Under the pieces are notes generated by a model. That model did not search any database, was not told the origin of the DNA, and saw nothing but the letters and a program-made list of their open reading frames with translations. Source: Rhynchonema sp. JSB1_4 (taxonomy: Eukaryota; Nematoda; Chromadorea; Monhysterida; Xyalidae). Taken from it: a stretch of DNA of 64,000 nt. Both the position numbers and the translations under genes were made by a program. The DNA lies in assembly GCA_030248065.1 (NCBI GenBank), contig JASAMV010008164.1, positions 62,001 through 126,000 of the forward strand. Direction: 5' to 3'. Shown piece by piece: positions 34,356 through 47,207 of this stretch (position 1 is its first letter; each line of letters begins with the position of its first letter).

Positions 34356-36857
34356 TTAGAATGAGAACAGCGAGTGGCACATCACAGGGAGCACAATGAC
34401 CAGGAAGAGTTCAGTCAGCGCTGAGAAAATCAACAGAATGTAGAACACAAAGTCATAGCCTGCGTCCGGTCGGGTGCTTTTGGTTGACCCGATTTTGACG
34501 ATCAGTTCGGGAAATGTGGCCAATATTTGCTCCATGGTCACAAACAAAGGGGGTAGGATAAAGCCCAACATTGTGCACAGCGTCACACGTGATTTGAGTA
34601 GACAACCGGTGAACAGACTGGCAGACCTGGCAAACGGGGGAATGATTTGCCTTTCAGTACTCACTTTCGTCATCGAACACAAAAGGTTGATCATCGAGAA
34701 CATGATGATGTTTCAAACAGACCAGATTAGCCCGTACAATCCCACAACGGCACCGCTGATGCCCAACGTGCGCTTGAGGTCCTCGATGCTTCGGTCCGGT
34801 ACTGTAAGGCCACCGATGTCCTGCACAAGACGCTTCACGTTTAATATTACTTTGTGGAGATAAAGTAGATAAACGTTCGGATAAGACATAATGTGAAATA
34901 TTGTCTGGACTGACCTGCAGCACATAGACCAAACCGATAATGGCGCTGGCCGTCATCAAACAAGTGAATGTCATGAGAGTAAACGAGAGAATTGTGAGCG
35001 TGATCCTGAAAGACACATCCAAAATCAATCTAAAAATTTATTTGAATAATCATTTGAACAAGAAAATCAGGGGCAGGTCAATTACCTGAACCAGAATATT
35101 GTAATTCTGCCGGTCTAACCTGGAGCGTAATCTTGGTCCACCTTGCAGCATCAAGGCAGCGGAATCAACAAAACAGGACTGAACGTAGTCGAAAAGACAC
35201 ACAGCGGACGTGGCTGTTAGAATAATGGTGCATAAAGCCGTTCCCAGGACCGCCTGAAAATCGGCTTGTTTTCGCCCAGAACGAATAAACAACACCAACG
35301 CTGAAACACAACGGTCTTTTGTTACGCACGGTTCAATACAACTGTCCCCTGTGAAATGAATAGACTGCACGAAGCAATCTCGTAGCTTCTCACCTTTAAT
35401 TTGATCTAGGATCACACGAATAAATGTGTATTTCTTGATATTCCACCTGTTGAAGTATAGTATACCTAAAACACTCCTATACACAAACGCACCAATGCGA
35501 TGCCAACAACGTCGCCGGCAAAGTTGCCAGCCGAAAGACTGGGCTGGTCCGGTATGAGCTCATAGAGCGCGAATGTGAGAGCGTAGAAACCAAACGTTAC
35601 TGCCACAGCCTGAAAGAGGAAGAAACCATGTGATCAACCTGCATCTGTTACACTACGCTCCACTCCCAGAATTTTAAGGAAAGCGTCGCGTAGGGCAAAG
35701 CAGCGCTGAAACAAACAAGAGGGACAAAAACAGCGGGTAGAAGATTAAAACAACAGCGGCCACTCATACGAAGTTCAGTACGGGGAGTGTGGGTTTGATC
35801 CAAAACCCCAATTGTAACTATTATATTACTATTAACATTAGCATTATAAACGACACAATAGTCGGGTGTTTTGTCACCTGCATGAGTATGTATCCAACCA
35901 ATGTTCCCAACGAGCCAATCACGAATGCGAGTGCGCCAATCACACCAGCGGCAATGAATAACAATCCAACTTCGCCCGCTGCCCCACCCGTCATAAACGA
36001 CCGTGTGACGTTGTGCGGCCAGGATGTGTCCGACTGAAACAACCACTTGTAGTGAAATCGGTTAATCTATTTGTAAAAGTCGTCTCGTTTTCGTGTTGTG
36101 ACTCGGGATTGGGCAATGTCGGACGTCGGATGTTGGTGTCAAAAGCGTGTGGTGTCGGGTGTCGGTACCCTCAGATGTTGAGTATTTTGTATGGGCAATC
36201 CATCGGCTCATGGCACTTTTTATACACGCAGCGCATATGCAGCAGCACACGCCATTTTCTAAACAAAATGTACACTTTGAGCGAGTGTCATACTTTGATG
36301 GCCGCTTTTTAATTTACTCCGTTTTCATTAGGTGGTTGACATAACACTTTTCTGCATTTTTGCCAAATTTGGGGATGTTTCAAGGTATAACTGTAGAGAA
36401 TGGATGCATTCAATGACGGCAGTAATGTAGCATGCAGCCTGTGTGTGTTGAGTGCCATGAGCTGGCGGATTGCCTATACACCTTGACAGCTTTGGCGCTT
36501 ATTTTGCTGACAAATCTTTGTGCTGAATAAACTGATTAGCTTACTGAACTCGGATTTGCAAAACTCAAAGCGTTCGACCCTCGTAAACGCGATCTAGGAA
36601 CGGTCGATAAATTACTCGAAACATTATCAAAACGCCCAAAACGGTGCACCAGATTCTTGACAACATGAACAAACTTAAAATAAAAAGCAAACAACCAACT
36701 GATATGTCTGAAGCGAGCTGTGCGCTGTAATAGCCACTGAATGCACACAATGCCAATCCCAATAACATCAGCAACAGCCCAGCGCCGAATGCCACCCAAC
36801 GGGACACGCCATGTCGGGCCAACGTCACCTTGCCGCCCGTGTTCTCATCCTCCTACA
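34356..36857 (-). CDS. Unrecognised multi-pass membrane protein
   Basis: I do not recognise the family. A series of minus-strand exons with consistent splice borders encodes hydrophobic spans. They are: about 36857-36690 (EDENTGGKVTLARHG then a long Leu/Ala span); 36037-35880 (SDTSWPHNVTRSF with a glycosylation site, then two spans and GYILMQ at the donor); about 35708-35660; about 35610-35490 (FYALTFALYELIPD); about 35300-35087 (KQADFQAVLGTALCTIIL); about 35010-34915; about 34830-34715 (DIGGLTVPDRSIEDLKRTL); and about 34640-34356 (LGFILPPLFVTMEQIL, then a final span and stop). That gives roughly 8-10 membrane segments. Two further exons to the right probably give its cytosolic N-terminal part. 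Confidence 0.6.
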
Positions 36858-38518
36858 AAGCGTCGAGTCCATTTTCCACGCGCGATAAATTTTGCAATTT
36901 GTTATCATTCATGAAATCAGATGGGGGTACCTTTGTTTTTGAATTTTGAAGCTTTGCTTCACCTGGCAAGAGTATGTGGCTGCTCTACATATGTGCATAG
37001 TGCTACGCCATTGAAGCTTGTTCGATGATTTGCAAATTTTATGTAAACTTCTGCTGTGGATTTCTACTTAACCTGAACCATTGTATCTAAGCTTGAACAA
37101 AGCCTGTTAAAATCAATAGCACAAGGAACTCATGAAGACTCAAATTTTGAATTTAATCAACTTTTGAATTTCTCAAATATTTTAGCGATTGGTTGGTAAT
37201 ATGAGTGACTCAAATCACGATATTGTTCCTCCAAAGATCCACTACACGGAGGTCTGAAAAGATGTCCAAGTTTGCTGAAATGGAGTGGCGAATTGAAACG
37301 CATATGATGCGCTGTCGTTCATGCACACAACCATCGGCTCCGTACAGGAATTATTTGAAAAATAAAGTAATTAGCTCGATATTTGTTTCATCTTTCCCTT
37401 TGTTTTTGCTTATGCGCTGAGTGTTTTTAACATGTACATTATTGGAGCAAATGGTTCAAAGGAACAGGGGATTGATCGAGTGTCTTTATATGTAACTCTT
37501 GGTGAATACAAGTCCTGAAGTAAAGAAGGTTTAGATTGCCCAAATCCATAATTAAAATTTTTCTTCTCGTAAATTCCTGTCAAACGTTGGACTGTTGCAT
37601 AAGTATAAATTGCGTTTGCCCATTGGCCAAACACTGCAAAAAATGTATACCATAAGATGTAATATAAGGAAGACATCTTGGCATTAGCTAATTGGCACAA
37701 CATAGAGTGCCGAATCGCATTTATCACACAAGTGAAGCATCAACCTTGGGCGAGCACTGTTTTCAGGTCGACCCAACAAGAATGAGATGAGTGTGTTTTT
37801 AATGTCTACAGCTTGCTGTGTCAAATGGTGTAACAGGTCAGGGACACTCAACACTGTTTTGGTACGGCACGGAACACAGAGAAATTACTTTTCAAACAAT
37901 TGTTCGCAGGAAACAGAAATAACATGTGTTATTTTTTCTTTCTTTCTTACGAAACACGCTGCGAAGGTCTTATTTCACTGTGTGTGATTGTGTTGTTTAC
38001 CCCCAGAGATCCCCAAAAGGTTTAAACACCACAAAAACTGTACAAATGCCATAGGATCACCGTGTTCAGCTGAACAGGGGCAACGCCTACAACAACAAAG
38101 GTCGCTATTCGAAATTTGTTGTGTGTGTGTTTTATATCGTGCTGCTAAAACATCAGCTTTATTCTAGAAATTTCAGTGCTTTTTGATAAAATAAGCCTCC
38201 CCTATAAGCAAACAATTCTGCCCTATTTTAATTGATTTCCTGCACGTATAATATCAAAGAATTATCGTATTCCACGAGGAAAGCGTGTTGATCCTAATAA
38301 CAATGTACATTATCCGAGATGTTGTCATCATACTGTACCTGTAATTTTTACTGTAATGAACCAATATTTCCAGCGACAAGTTATTTGCTGAAGCCCACAC
38401 AGAAGAATAAGAAATCAAATGAGGACTTCAGGAAAGATAAAAAATTTAAAATTGTTATAAAAAATTTTTATCTGTGACAGTCCATAGAATGCTGCTGTTC
38501 GTATTTTATACAGTAACC
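36858..38518. other. Probable intron of the membrane-protein gene
   Basis: I see no recognised feature. A 105-codon minus-strand frame at 37410-37727 starts near a hydrophobic leader (SLYYILWYTFFAVFGQWANA) and could be a small secreted protein, but nothing confirms it. Confidence 0.35.
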
Positions 38519-38520
38519 AA

Positions 38521-39720
38521 CCTGCAGCACAACGGCTGGTGGCGCAGTGCGTGATCGGGGTACTGTAGAAGCTGGGGTCATAGGTGTCAGAGCCAGATCG
38601 TCCAAACTGGCAGTCGGGTCTTGGTCGTTTAGGAATTGAAAGTAGGAGGCCACCTAAAATACCTTAATAATCCAGAAAGTCATTGTGAAGCCATCATGCG
38701 TGTTTGCAAGTGAAACAAATGAAAGGTATCCGTTTTGATTGAGCAGTTCCCTTCTCATTCCTAATCGAACCTAACGAGGAGCTACAGCATCTCCGAAAAG
38801 ACACCGCTCTAAAAAATTGACAATGACCTGGTATATTACACCGTTTTTGGAGCTCTCTGCCTGTCAAAGCTTATATAACGCTGCTGAAACATCCCGCTCG
38901 GCACAGTGCACTGGTCAACCGTGCACGTTTTGGCCAGCCTGATGCTAACAGTGCGCATGAGCGAAAAGGAACTGATTTATAAACCGAGTACGTGAAACAT
39001 TAGAAAGCAAAAACAAAACTAAGATTGTTTGGCATTTCGCCAAAATGTTACTCACTGTTTCTTGCTGCTGTCTGTTTGAGATGAGGGGCTCTTTTGAGTG
39101 CGAAAGTCTGAAATGTTTCTGTATTGCACGGATACCACGGCGTACGCACATTAACTACATTGGGCACAGTATTGTACTGTATGTGTCTCATTGGTCTTCA
39201 GAGCTTACTGTTTGTCAAACTTGATTACATGAGCCGGTTGTGAGTCTCTGGGTATCATCTAAACATCACAAACTCTTTGTTAGCCCGCTCTACTTTAATC
39301 TCGCAGTCACAATGCTGTCTTGAATATTCGCACATTTTTCAGAATCTTATATTTGCATGCACAGTTTTAGTCAAAGCAAGCGCTGAGGGGCACCATGATA
39401 AAATCAAATCTAGTGCTATTGAAATCCTAAAAAACACCTACTTGAATAAAGAAATAAAGAAAGAAAGAACGAGACAGGTCTGACGCAAGAAAAATTACAG
39501 GGAAATCGAGCAAGAATGTCATGATTGAAACCGACCTGGAGCCATTGCTCTGTCTGACCATTGGATCCAACGAAGACTGAGGACGTCTGGGCACCACTGG
39601 AGGTGGGTTACGGTAATCGCCGATCTGGTACATCTGAACCGATGAAACTGGGTCAGGTGCTGCTGCCTCGTTGTATTGGTAATGCGCACGTGGAATCGTG
39701 AAGACACCGCTGCCCGGCTG
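38521..39720 (-). CDS. Two proline/serine-rich exons, probably N-terminal part of the membrane protein
   Basis: Minus-strand exons at about 39720-39530 (GSGVFTIPRAHYQYNEAA, then RNPPPVVPRRPQSSLDP, ending at an AG|GTCGG donor) and 38653-38519 (VASYFQFLNDQDPTAS then LTPMTPASTVPRSRTAP, ending CAG|GTTGG) have good acceptors and no stops. The composition is that of a disordered cytosolic tail with SH3-type PxxP motifs. They lie upstream of the membrane exons on the same strand. The connection is inferred. Confidence 0.45.
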
Positions 39721-42112
39721 TAAGCTTGACAGTTGTTGTTGATTCGAATAAAGATGGTCCTCTTTATGATGACCCTTTATGTATAGATAACATAGTGAAT
39801 ATTTTCGAACGATTGGTCGGTCCCTATCTGGTGCTAAATCTCTAAGAATATTCATTAGGTACCGATAATGATCGATCTCGATCGTGTGTCACTATAGAGA
39901 GCGTTTTTCGGCATGGTGTGCCTTAAGTTTGTTGTCAGCTCAGCCAAACGACCCATGGCTTTAGTCGTTGTCATGGTCAAAGTCGCCAGTTTTTTTTAAA
40001 TGTGGACCAGACAACTCATTCGTTGCAAAGAAAATTATTCACAAAGCTGACCCTCGTGTGTTCCTCCACCAAACAACTCACCGAGGGTTGATCGGTGCTC
40101 GTGCCCATTCCGATGTCACGCCGTCGCGTCGGCATTATGATCAATCGGAAGAAACCAGCTGGACTCTATACTTCCAAAGTACATACGTTTGTCATTTTCG
40201 GCCACTTGAGTGTGCTTCCTCGATCTTCCATGATAAAGTAAAACATGAGAATGAATCAAACTTGATGATCGGCTCGGTCCGGCTCAGTCATGTGACGTTT
40301 ACTGTTGCCACCAATTTCGACCAGCGTAAATGTGGTAGATGGCGTAAATTTCCCATGCAGCTAACAATAGAAAACTTTCCCGCTGGTCGAAAATAGTGGT
40401 GTCAGCAAATCACGGAAAAAGTCACATTGTTGCGTGGCCAAGGCAAGTGACCGGACTGGACCGATCACCTACTGTAGTTTAACGTTTTGGAAAGTGTCTA
40501 GAATTCCCTTAAAAAATTTGATAACGCACAGATTTCTTTTTCAGTTACTCAAAATCACTTTTGGATTTATTAGTAAAACATCTCTTTCTATATGATCATG
40601 AAAAGAGCCATGTTCGCAGGGCTCAAGTGTGCTCTTGACAGAACAACACAAAATCACACAAAAATAATAAAACAGCTGTGATTGACGCAGAGAACTTACG
40701 TATGTACATGGATGTTGTTTTGAACAAAAAAACATAATTGCAAAACATAACACGTTGCCCGCACAGATAACGTGGAAAATTATGGTTCAAAAAGGGGTAA
40801 CACAACAACAAAGATTGCAATATTTTCACACCAAAGGTCTGCCAATATTTGCGCTTTTTCCACACCAATTCACGGAATACTTTTTCAAAAATTGATAACG
40901 CAATGAATACTGTTTCAATTGGTGTTGCGTGGTGAATCACCATGGATAGAACTACGGAAGGAACGCTAAGTCAAATATTCAATTCGTGCATGAGCACTGC
41001 ATGTGCTCGTTCACGTCAACATGGAATGGAAACAAAACAAAAGGGCGCGCATTTAACCGACACTGTTTGTAAGGACCATCTAAAGCATAGTGCCTGTATA
41101 ACAAAATGCAGATCTGGTCAACCTGGTTTTGAGATGTTTTGGTCACTGGATGCATGTTCTGTGAAACATCAGCACATCACTTCCTAGCAGCGGTTCAGGC
41201 ACCTTCACGTACTGTTGTGTACCAAGGCTGTGTAGAGTACACACGCACGACGGCTGATGTTTCACAAATGTCATGATTTGCACCCCGAACAAATCCCCGA
41301 CCGACGTCAGAGTTTGCGGCTGACCGGACCATATCGTGCTTCACAGAAGCTTAGAAACGTGCAACGAATTGAATAGCGTACGAAACGCAAAATTATTTGC
41401 TTCCGCTGTAAGCTGTCGGTTTGCACAAACGGAAACCTGCGCAAAGTTTGACTGCCCGTGGTTAAAAGGGTCTCTCAGTTCATCATATTCAGTGTTGTGT
41501 TGTGTCGATTTTACGATATCATTCTTCCCCCTTGTTGTTTGTTATCAACATGAGTGTATGTGTTTGTACAACATAAAGATACAAAACATATTTTTCGGTT
41601 GTTGTTGCCCATGCTTTGTATACCAAACGGACGCTAGGTTGTGATGTGCCAGAAAAGCAACGTTCCTTGACACAACACCAGTTTCCAATCGGTTTCTTCG
41701 CTGGCAGTGATCAGATGGTATACATACCGTAGGGTGCATCAGTCTTGCTGAACAAAATCACAGGTACCCAACATTATCTTCCGTGCTCACACTGCATCAT
41801 AAATAAAGTCACGAAAAAAGTGTGTGGTACATTTACCTTTTACAGCCTAAAAGTAGATGATAATGCTTAGATCATACGAAAATGTAAACAAGCATTACAT
41901 GTACAATGCAGCTGTAACTTTTTGGTTTATGATTATGTTTTTAAGAGGGAGGGCGTGGTCTGATGTGAGAGACCAAGACACGGTCTTGGACACTTTAGCA
42001 CAGCAAAGATTTAGGCACGATGTAGGTGTAAGTACAGTACACTGCATTTATTCTTGCATTATCAGTAATAATATCTAAACATCAAACGTGAATGCTTTTT
42101 TACACAACATCA
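39721..42112. other. Gene-poor stretch
   Basis: No family is recognised. A 142-codon plus-strand frame lies at 39968-40396. Two GAAACATCA motifs form an inverted pair at 41161-41265 (GTGAAACATCAGC...GCTGATGTTTCAC). Confidence 0.35.
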
Positions 42113-42114
42113 TT

Positions 42115-43148
42115 CTAATTTTTCGCGTCCGGAATCGCAATCAACGTGAACTTGTCGAACACCGTGAACCTCAAATTTTGTTCGATTGCGTAGCCGACTA
42201 ACGAAAATGATGTTTCATCATCACATACGTCATCAACGTCATCTGCATTGTGGGTCGAGTGACTTGTCGATTGTTCTTGGGGTCGGAGTTCGAAAATCAA
42301 CAACCCGCCGGGTCGGATGCGGACGCACAGTTGTGACACGATGACCTCACTGGCAAACACCGGACAGCTGACGGCGCCCTCTGGCTCAACGATGTGCACC
42401 AGGTCGAACAGAGTGGCCACTTGATCGGTCGATGTCACCTCGACGTGACCACTCGTTGGCTGTCGCAATGTGAGCAGCACACGACCGTCACTCCGATCGA
42501 ATCTGAATCGACCGCCAATCGTCAGATCGCAGCTCTGTCGCATCTGGCTGCTCAGTCTGCTTTTTCGACGATTCCACTGAAAATCAATAACAGGATATTC
42601 AATATAGTAATAATGCATAATTTTCCCATTTCACTTACCCTCGCTTTACTTAACGCGCAATTTTTTGGCGACACAACAGACTAAACTCACTGAAACATCA
42701 TCCGACTTAGTGCCATTCACAAACACAAACATTTGATGACAGTGATGCCAGTGCAAGGTTCGTTGATCGGTCGGTAGGGTTACGGTAGCTGCCAGACTAT
42801 AGTTTTGTTTCGACAGATACGCTTCGAGCTGGCTGCGGTTGCGGATAGCGAAGAAATCTGTGGGTGATATAGCACTTTACGGTAATTTATTTGACTGCTT
42901 CAAATTTGACACACAGAAACAATGTAAACCATTGTACAGTATGCATAACCATAATGGTCTCTTTGACCTTCCACCGCATGCAGTGATTGACCAAGTCCCC
43001 AGTACAGCTCGACTTGTGTAACCACTCGAAACTTGACACTGCGCAGGACTAATCCAAGGAATATTAGAAGAGCGACTGGGAATACTGAAAAGCACAGCGT
43101 GCTTAGATATTGAAATATATACATGCATGTGCATAATATTAGTTTCAC
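42115..43148 (-). CDS. Unrecognised type II membrane or secreted protein
   Basis: Three minus-strand exons are likely. The first (about 43124-43017) has ATG followed by CFSVFPVALLIFLGLVL, a signal anchor. The second (about 42849-42692) carries FFAIRNRSQLEAYLSKQNYS and a glycosylation site in FVNGTKSDDVS, ending TCA|GTGAGT. The last (about 42580-42115) carries CDLTIGGRFRFDRSDGRVLL, CVRIRPGGLLIFELRP and a stop after IPDAKN. The RPGGLLIFE stretch resembles a late motif of class I methyltransferases, but the SAM-binding glycine loop is not seen, so I assign no function. It follows the GT31 gene on the same strand by about 200 bp. Confidence 0.55.
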
Positions 43149-43349
43149 AAGTTTTTCATGTTGTTTTTTTATTCAAAAAATTAACAAGAAAATTGTGAAA
43201 TCTGGTTTCTTACAGCAGCCTCTGGGACACGCTATCTTTTTACACGAACTTAAAAAAAGTCATAAAAATACATACAGTATGTCACGAAATGACGGTGACA
43301 TGTATATAAATGCAACATCATCGTTCGTATTTCGCTCATGTACACTATT

Positions 43350-44915
43350 TTAAAAGCAATCATTTGTAATCGAAGCAGATTTCCTAGTCCATTTTCTGAG
43401 TGTCTTTGTGGCTTTGTCAATCCCTTCGGTTCTCAGATCCAAATTCAAATGCAAAGCTGCCGGATAGGTGGTGATCAGAGCAAACTGGTCGAGTTTCGGC
43501 AGTTGTTTGAATGAATCGTGGCATTTGATGGCAATTCCAGTCCGTCTGGCCAGCAGGGACGTGTACAGCGCGTCTTCAGTCCCGAAATCATGCAGATACT
43601 GGGGCCTGCAGGGCACCGCAAAAAGTCTAAAAACACCAAAGATCACCTCGATTGTCACAGTCACGGGAGGACGTGACCGGGATTATGCAATTTTTTCATC
43701 CTGACCTGAACATCTTATCCAACTTTTATGCCGTAGAGGACGCCCATGCTGCGCGTTTAAGGTAAGCGCTGAGAACCTCTATCTTTTTGATAACGTCCAA
43801 AAGTTCCAAAGTTGCAGAACAAATGGCTCGGTCCTGTTCAGATATGGTGCCAACCTGAACTGTCTGAGCACAGGCAGCAGCATGTTGACGACGGCAGGTG
43901 TAACAATCAAGGCGTAACCGAGAGCATAGAGTGGGTAGCGACGGGGTGGGTAGAGTCGTCTTGAGATCACGTACTTGCCACTGAAACGTATCCAATACTT
44001 TACATGCAGCTTGTTGGATGATCATGCTCATTCCCTAAAGAAAAAAGGCGCAATCGCTAAGCAAGTTTGATCATAATGTTGATCATGATGGTGATGAACA
44101 CAACGAACCTTCTATCAGCGCGTTGTCCCCTACTGCATTGTCCATACACCGCCTTGTGTGTTGTCCTCAACATGTTCTCTCTGAGCACCAAGTCCAGTAG
44201 TGCCCCCGCCGAGATGAGCACATCCGAATTCATCCACATGACCGCGTTTCGGTGATGTTTCGGACAGAAACGTGATCGGGCGTTGTGCCACTCAAGCACT
44301 TGGAACGTACGGTAGCTGAGACCCAGATGGCCGTCGCTCAGGTTCAACAATAGAATGTCGCCGTGTCTGAGGTTCAACGTTTGTGACTCGGTGATGTTTC
44401 AATCTTGTCATAATCATTTCGTGATAATCAGTTCAACTCATCATCTAATCATTTCATGCAATGGATTCCGTGCAACAACTCGGTAACTAAGTCAATTTCT
44501 AGCGGGCCATCTTCCTGTCATCTTATCCATCGAATCGATGATCCTTATGTTGAATCGTCATATGTGCAGCGACATACGTATACCTTTTTGCTTCCTTGAT
44601 CAGAATGTCCCTTTTTCGGCCCAAGCCCGACACGAATGCGACATTGATGTCGAGTTTGTGCCGTCGAGCCCGACATCGCAACTCTCGAATCCAGGATGTC
44701 CGCGCAATTTGTCTCAATTTCGACTCAATGTCACGCGTTCGAATGTAAATGCTGAGATTGACACACGGCTGGCTGTCGGGACCGAGAAGCACCATTTCGG
44801 GTTGCGACCTGGCATCGATTTGGCCGCGTTGTTGTTCGTTGTCGCTGGCGAGCGTCACCGTGAAGATCAGGCAAAGCAATGCCGAAACGAAAACTGTCCA
44901 CGAATGGTCTTTCAT
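43350..44915 (-). CDS. GT31 family beta-1,3-galactosyltransferase-like protein
   Basis: This is a Golgi type II glycosyltransferase of family GT31, which adds a beta-1,3-linked sugar to glycans. Four exons (44915-44584, 44366-44109, 43980-43855, 43605-43350) are in phase and give 323 aa, typical length. The signal anchor is WTVFVSALLCLIFTVTLAS. Family blocks are RQIARTSWIRE (usual IRxTW), NVAFVSGLG, EAKRHGDILLLNLSDGHLGL, SYRTFQVLEW, then VMWMNSDVLI where most members have a DDD metal-binding motif, then YPPRRYPLYALGYALI and GTEDALYTSLLARRTGI (the usual EDVxxG region). The D-to-N change at the first position of the DxD motif raises doubt about activity. The start is the only ATG before the anchor. 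Confidence 0.9.
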
Positions 44916-45154
44916 TGTTAATTCAAATATTGTTATTTTTTAGTACTTTCTTGTTGAAATCCTGAAACGTTTCTTCCGTGGTGTGGAACAAACAGTGAAC
45001 GCGTAGCCGAAGAAACGTGATCACAGGTGTAACAACAAGGCATTCAATCAGCAAGGCAATAAAAGTGCGCTTCATTCAACATGATGGCGTGTCCCAGAAG
45101 CGCGGCTTGCTGTGTAACAACTAAGAGCCCACTTAAGAACCAACCTCTAATGCC

Positions 45155-45340
45155 AACGGCAGTTACTTTATCGGTGATCTTTGCGCACCTTAAAAGGTAT
45201 CCCTTGGGGTCTACGAGCTCTGCGGATTTGTTTTTGCTGCCAAGTCGACGTTTGAGAATGTAGCCAACGGTGAGCACCGTGCTCGTTACGATAACCATAA
45301 TCTGGGATGGGGTTGGACCTGGAAAGAATCTCCAAAATGT
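45155..45340 (-). CDS. Possible exon with a membrane anchor
   Basis: A minus-strand frame reads MVIVTSTVLTVGYILKRRLG followed by a polar stretch (ELVDPKGYLLRCAKITDKV). A hydrophobic segment followed by KRR looks like an N-terminal anchor. I found no family match and no partner exons, so this may be chance. Confidence 0.25.
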
Positions 45341-45439
45341 TGTTGAACTCTGTTTGGCACCAAATGTTGGTTTCTGGCCTGTGAAAACCCCATTTGCGCA
45401 CTGATAGTACACGGCGGTTTGTAAGGAAACCGCACGCAC

Positions 45440-45770
45440 CAAGGGCGGATCCAGTGGGCCACAGGGGCCATGCCCTCTTTGGTCCATTTGACCCATTAAC
45501 GAGGGTCACCGTTTCGGAAGGAAGAAGGAAAAAGGACCCATAAATCGCAGGATTTTCACTCTGATATACTTCAAAAACCCAAAAATAGCACGCTTAGCGC
45601 GTCAGATATACCCATCAGCAATGAAATTTGGCTTTTGCACGCGCAAAAAGGGTCAAAATTTCGTTGTCACATTTCGTATAATACTGGGTGAAAAATTCCA
45701 GGCAAGCAATAGATAAAAATGACTTTTTGCATTTAACCCCTCCCTTGGCCAAAACCTGGATCCGTCAATA
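45440..45770. mobile_element. hAT-like MITE with CGGATCCAG ends
   Basis: The ends CAAGGGCGGATCCAG and CTGGATCCGTCAATA are imperfect inverted repeats. The perfect 8-bp duplication GCACGCAC is at 45432-45439 and 45771-45778. The centre contains an ACGC-TTA-GCGT palindrome like that of the nested MITEs. A diverged relative lies at about 56940-57135. Confidence 0.85.
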
Positions 45771-45778
45771 GCACGCAC

Positions 45779-47207
45779 ACACAGATGCGCTGACAGCAGA
45801 CAAGCGCACAACACGGAGTTGCAACAGAGCGGTGTTATCGTCCTTTGTACGTATGTAGTAAGATCCTACGCATGGTTTGGGGCGGCAATGCGTTAATGAG
45901 CTCGGTCACATCATGATTTCTGCAACGTCTCAGCGTTTTTAATTGTCCGTTTTCATGCCACGGCAAAGGTTGAACTTCATTTCGTACACTGTGGAGATCA
46001 ATAACAAGAAGGAAATAGAGTTTGTTAATTTCGTGAATTTACTTTTGTCGTGGTGTCGCGCTGGTTTATGAGAAGACTTGGATGGAATCAGACTTCCAGG
46101 ACACAACAACGGAAGTAGATGAAGTCGTAGAGCATACCTATATGTTGCAGTGTCCAGCTTCGATCATTGCAACAAACACCAAACCAAATTTTGAAAATGA
46201 ACAGTGTTTTATAGCTGTACACGCATAGCATCAATAAACACGCACAAAAGTGTTATATTCTCGAAAGTATACACATAACACATCATCATTTTTGTTTCAA
46301 AAAACCAAAATCAAATTAATCAATCCTACCACACCGCACAAACGAATACAATGGTGCATTATGGTCAATAAACTCAATAAGACAAACAGCACAGTAAACG
46401 CGCTTGAAACATCAAAGTCTACGCACTGCATTTAGAAAACGGGTTGCAAGTTGTAAATTCATAAACTGGATACTGAAAGAGTGAAAATATTGTTATCGAT
46501 CAAACCAAAGACAATTTACCAGAGCCAATGTGGATCACAATTCGTAGTAATGTTTTTTTTTCAAATTACAAAGTGTGTTGTTTTATTTTATATTTGTACC
46601 AATCAAACCGGCAGCCAAGACCCAACCACATAAGCTACGCTATGTACCGCAACTGAGTGGCATGTAACGTTTCACTAGGACGGGTTCAGTGCACAGAGCC
46701 TTCTATCACCACAAAGGCGACAATCAGGCACGAACCTGCGCTAGACGCTTTGTAAACAATCAATGAACGGGTAGAGCAGTGGAACGGTCACCGAGACGGG
46801 AAGAATGACAGATACACCAGCCAGATGCGTATAGGGAGACGGAAAAGTATACCCACAGTTGCTTACAACTATGTGGTGTTATTCCGTCACCAGACACGCG
46901 ATAGTTTCCTAACACACAAATCAATCAATCAATCAAACTATCAACAACCGCCCTACGCCAGAAACAGACAATCCCGGTTGTGATCAAGAACAGGTATTTT
47001 TGAAATGCCATGTTTTTGCATTACATAAAGTTCAGATGAAGGTTGTATTGTCGACAGCGGTAGAACATCACCATACACGCATATATCAAGCGGCTGTAGG
47101 AATGCTCGGTACACAGGCAAACAGGACAGCCAGCATAGGGTGGTCAAAAATGTCCTTCCAATGCAGAATTAGATTGCTTAACAACGGAACAACACTCTTT
47201 GGCCACA
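45779..47207. other. Gene-poor stretch downstream of Enhancer of polycomb
   Basis: I see no exon supported by similarity. One GAAACATCA motif is at 46406-46414. Confidence 0.4.

Noticed and set aside
39968..40396. 142-codon plus-strand open frame
   Set aside because: No recognisable motif or splice partner; kept only as a note in the gene-poor stretch.
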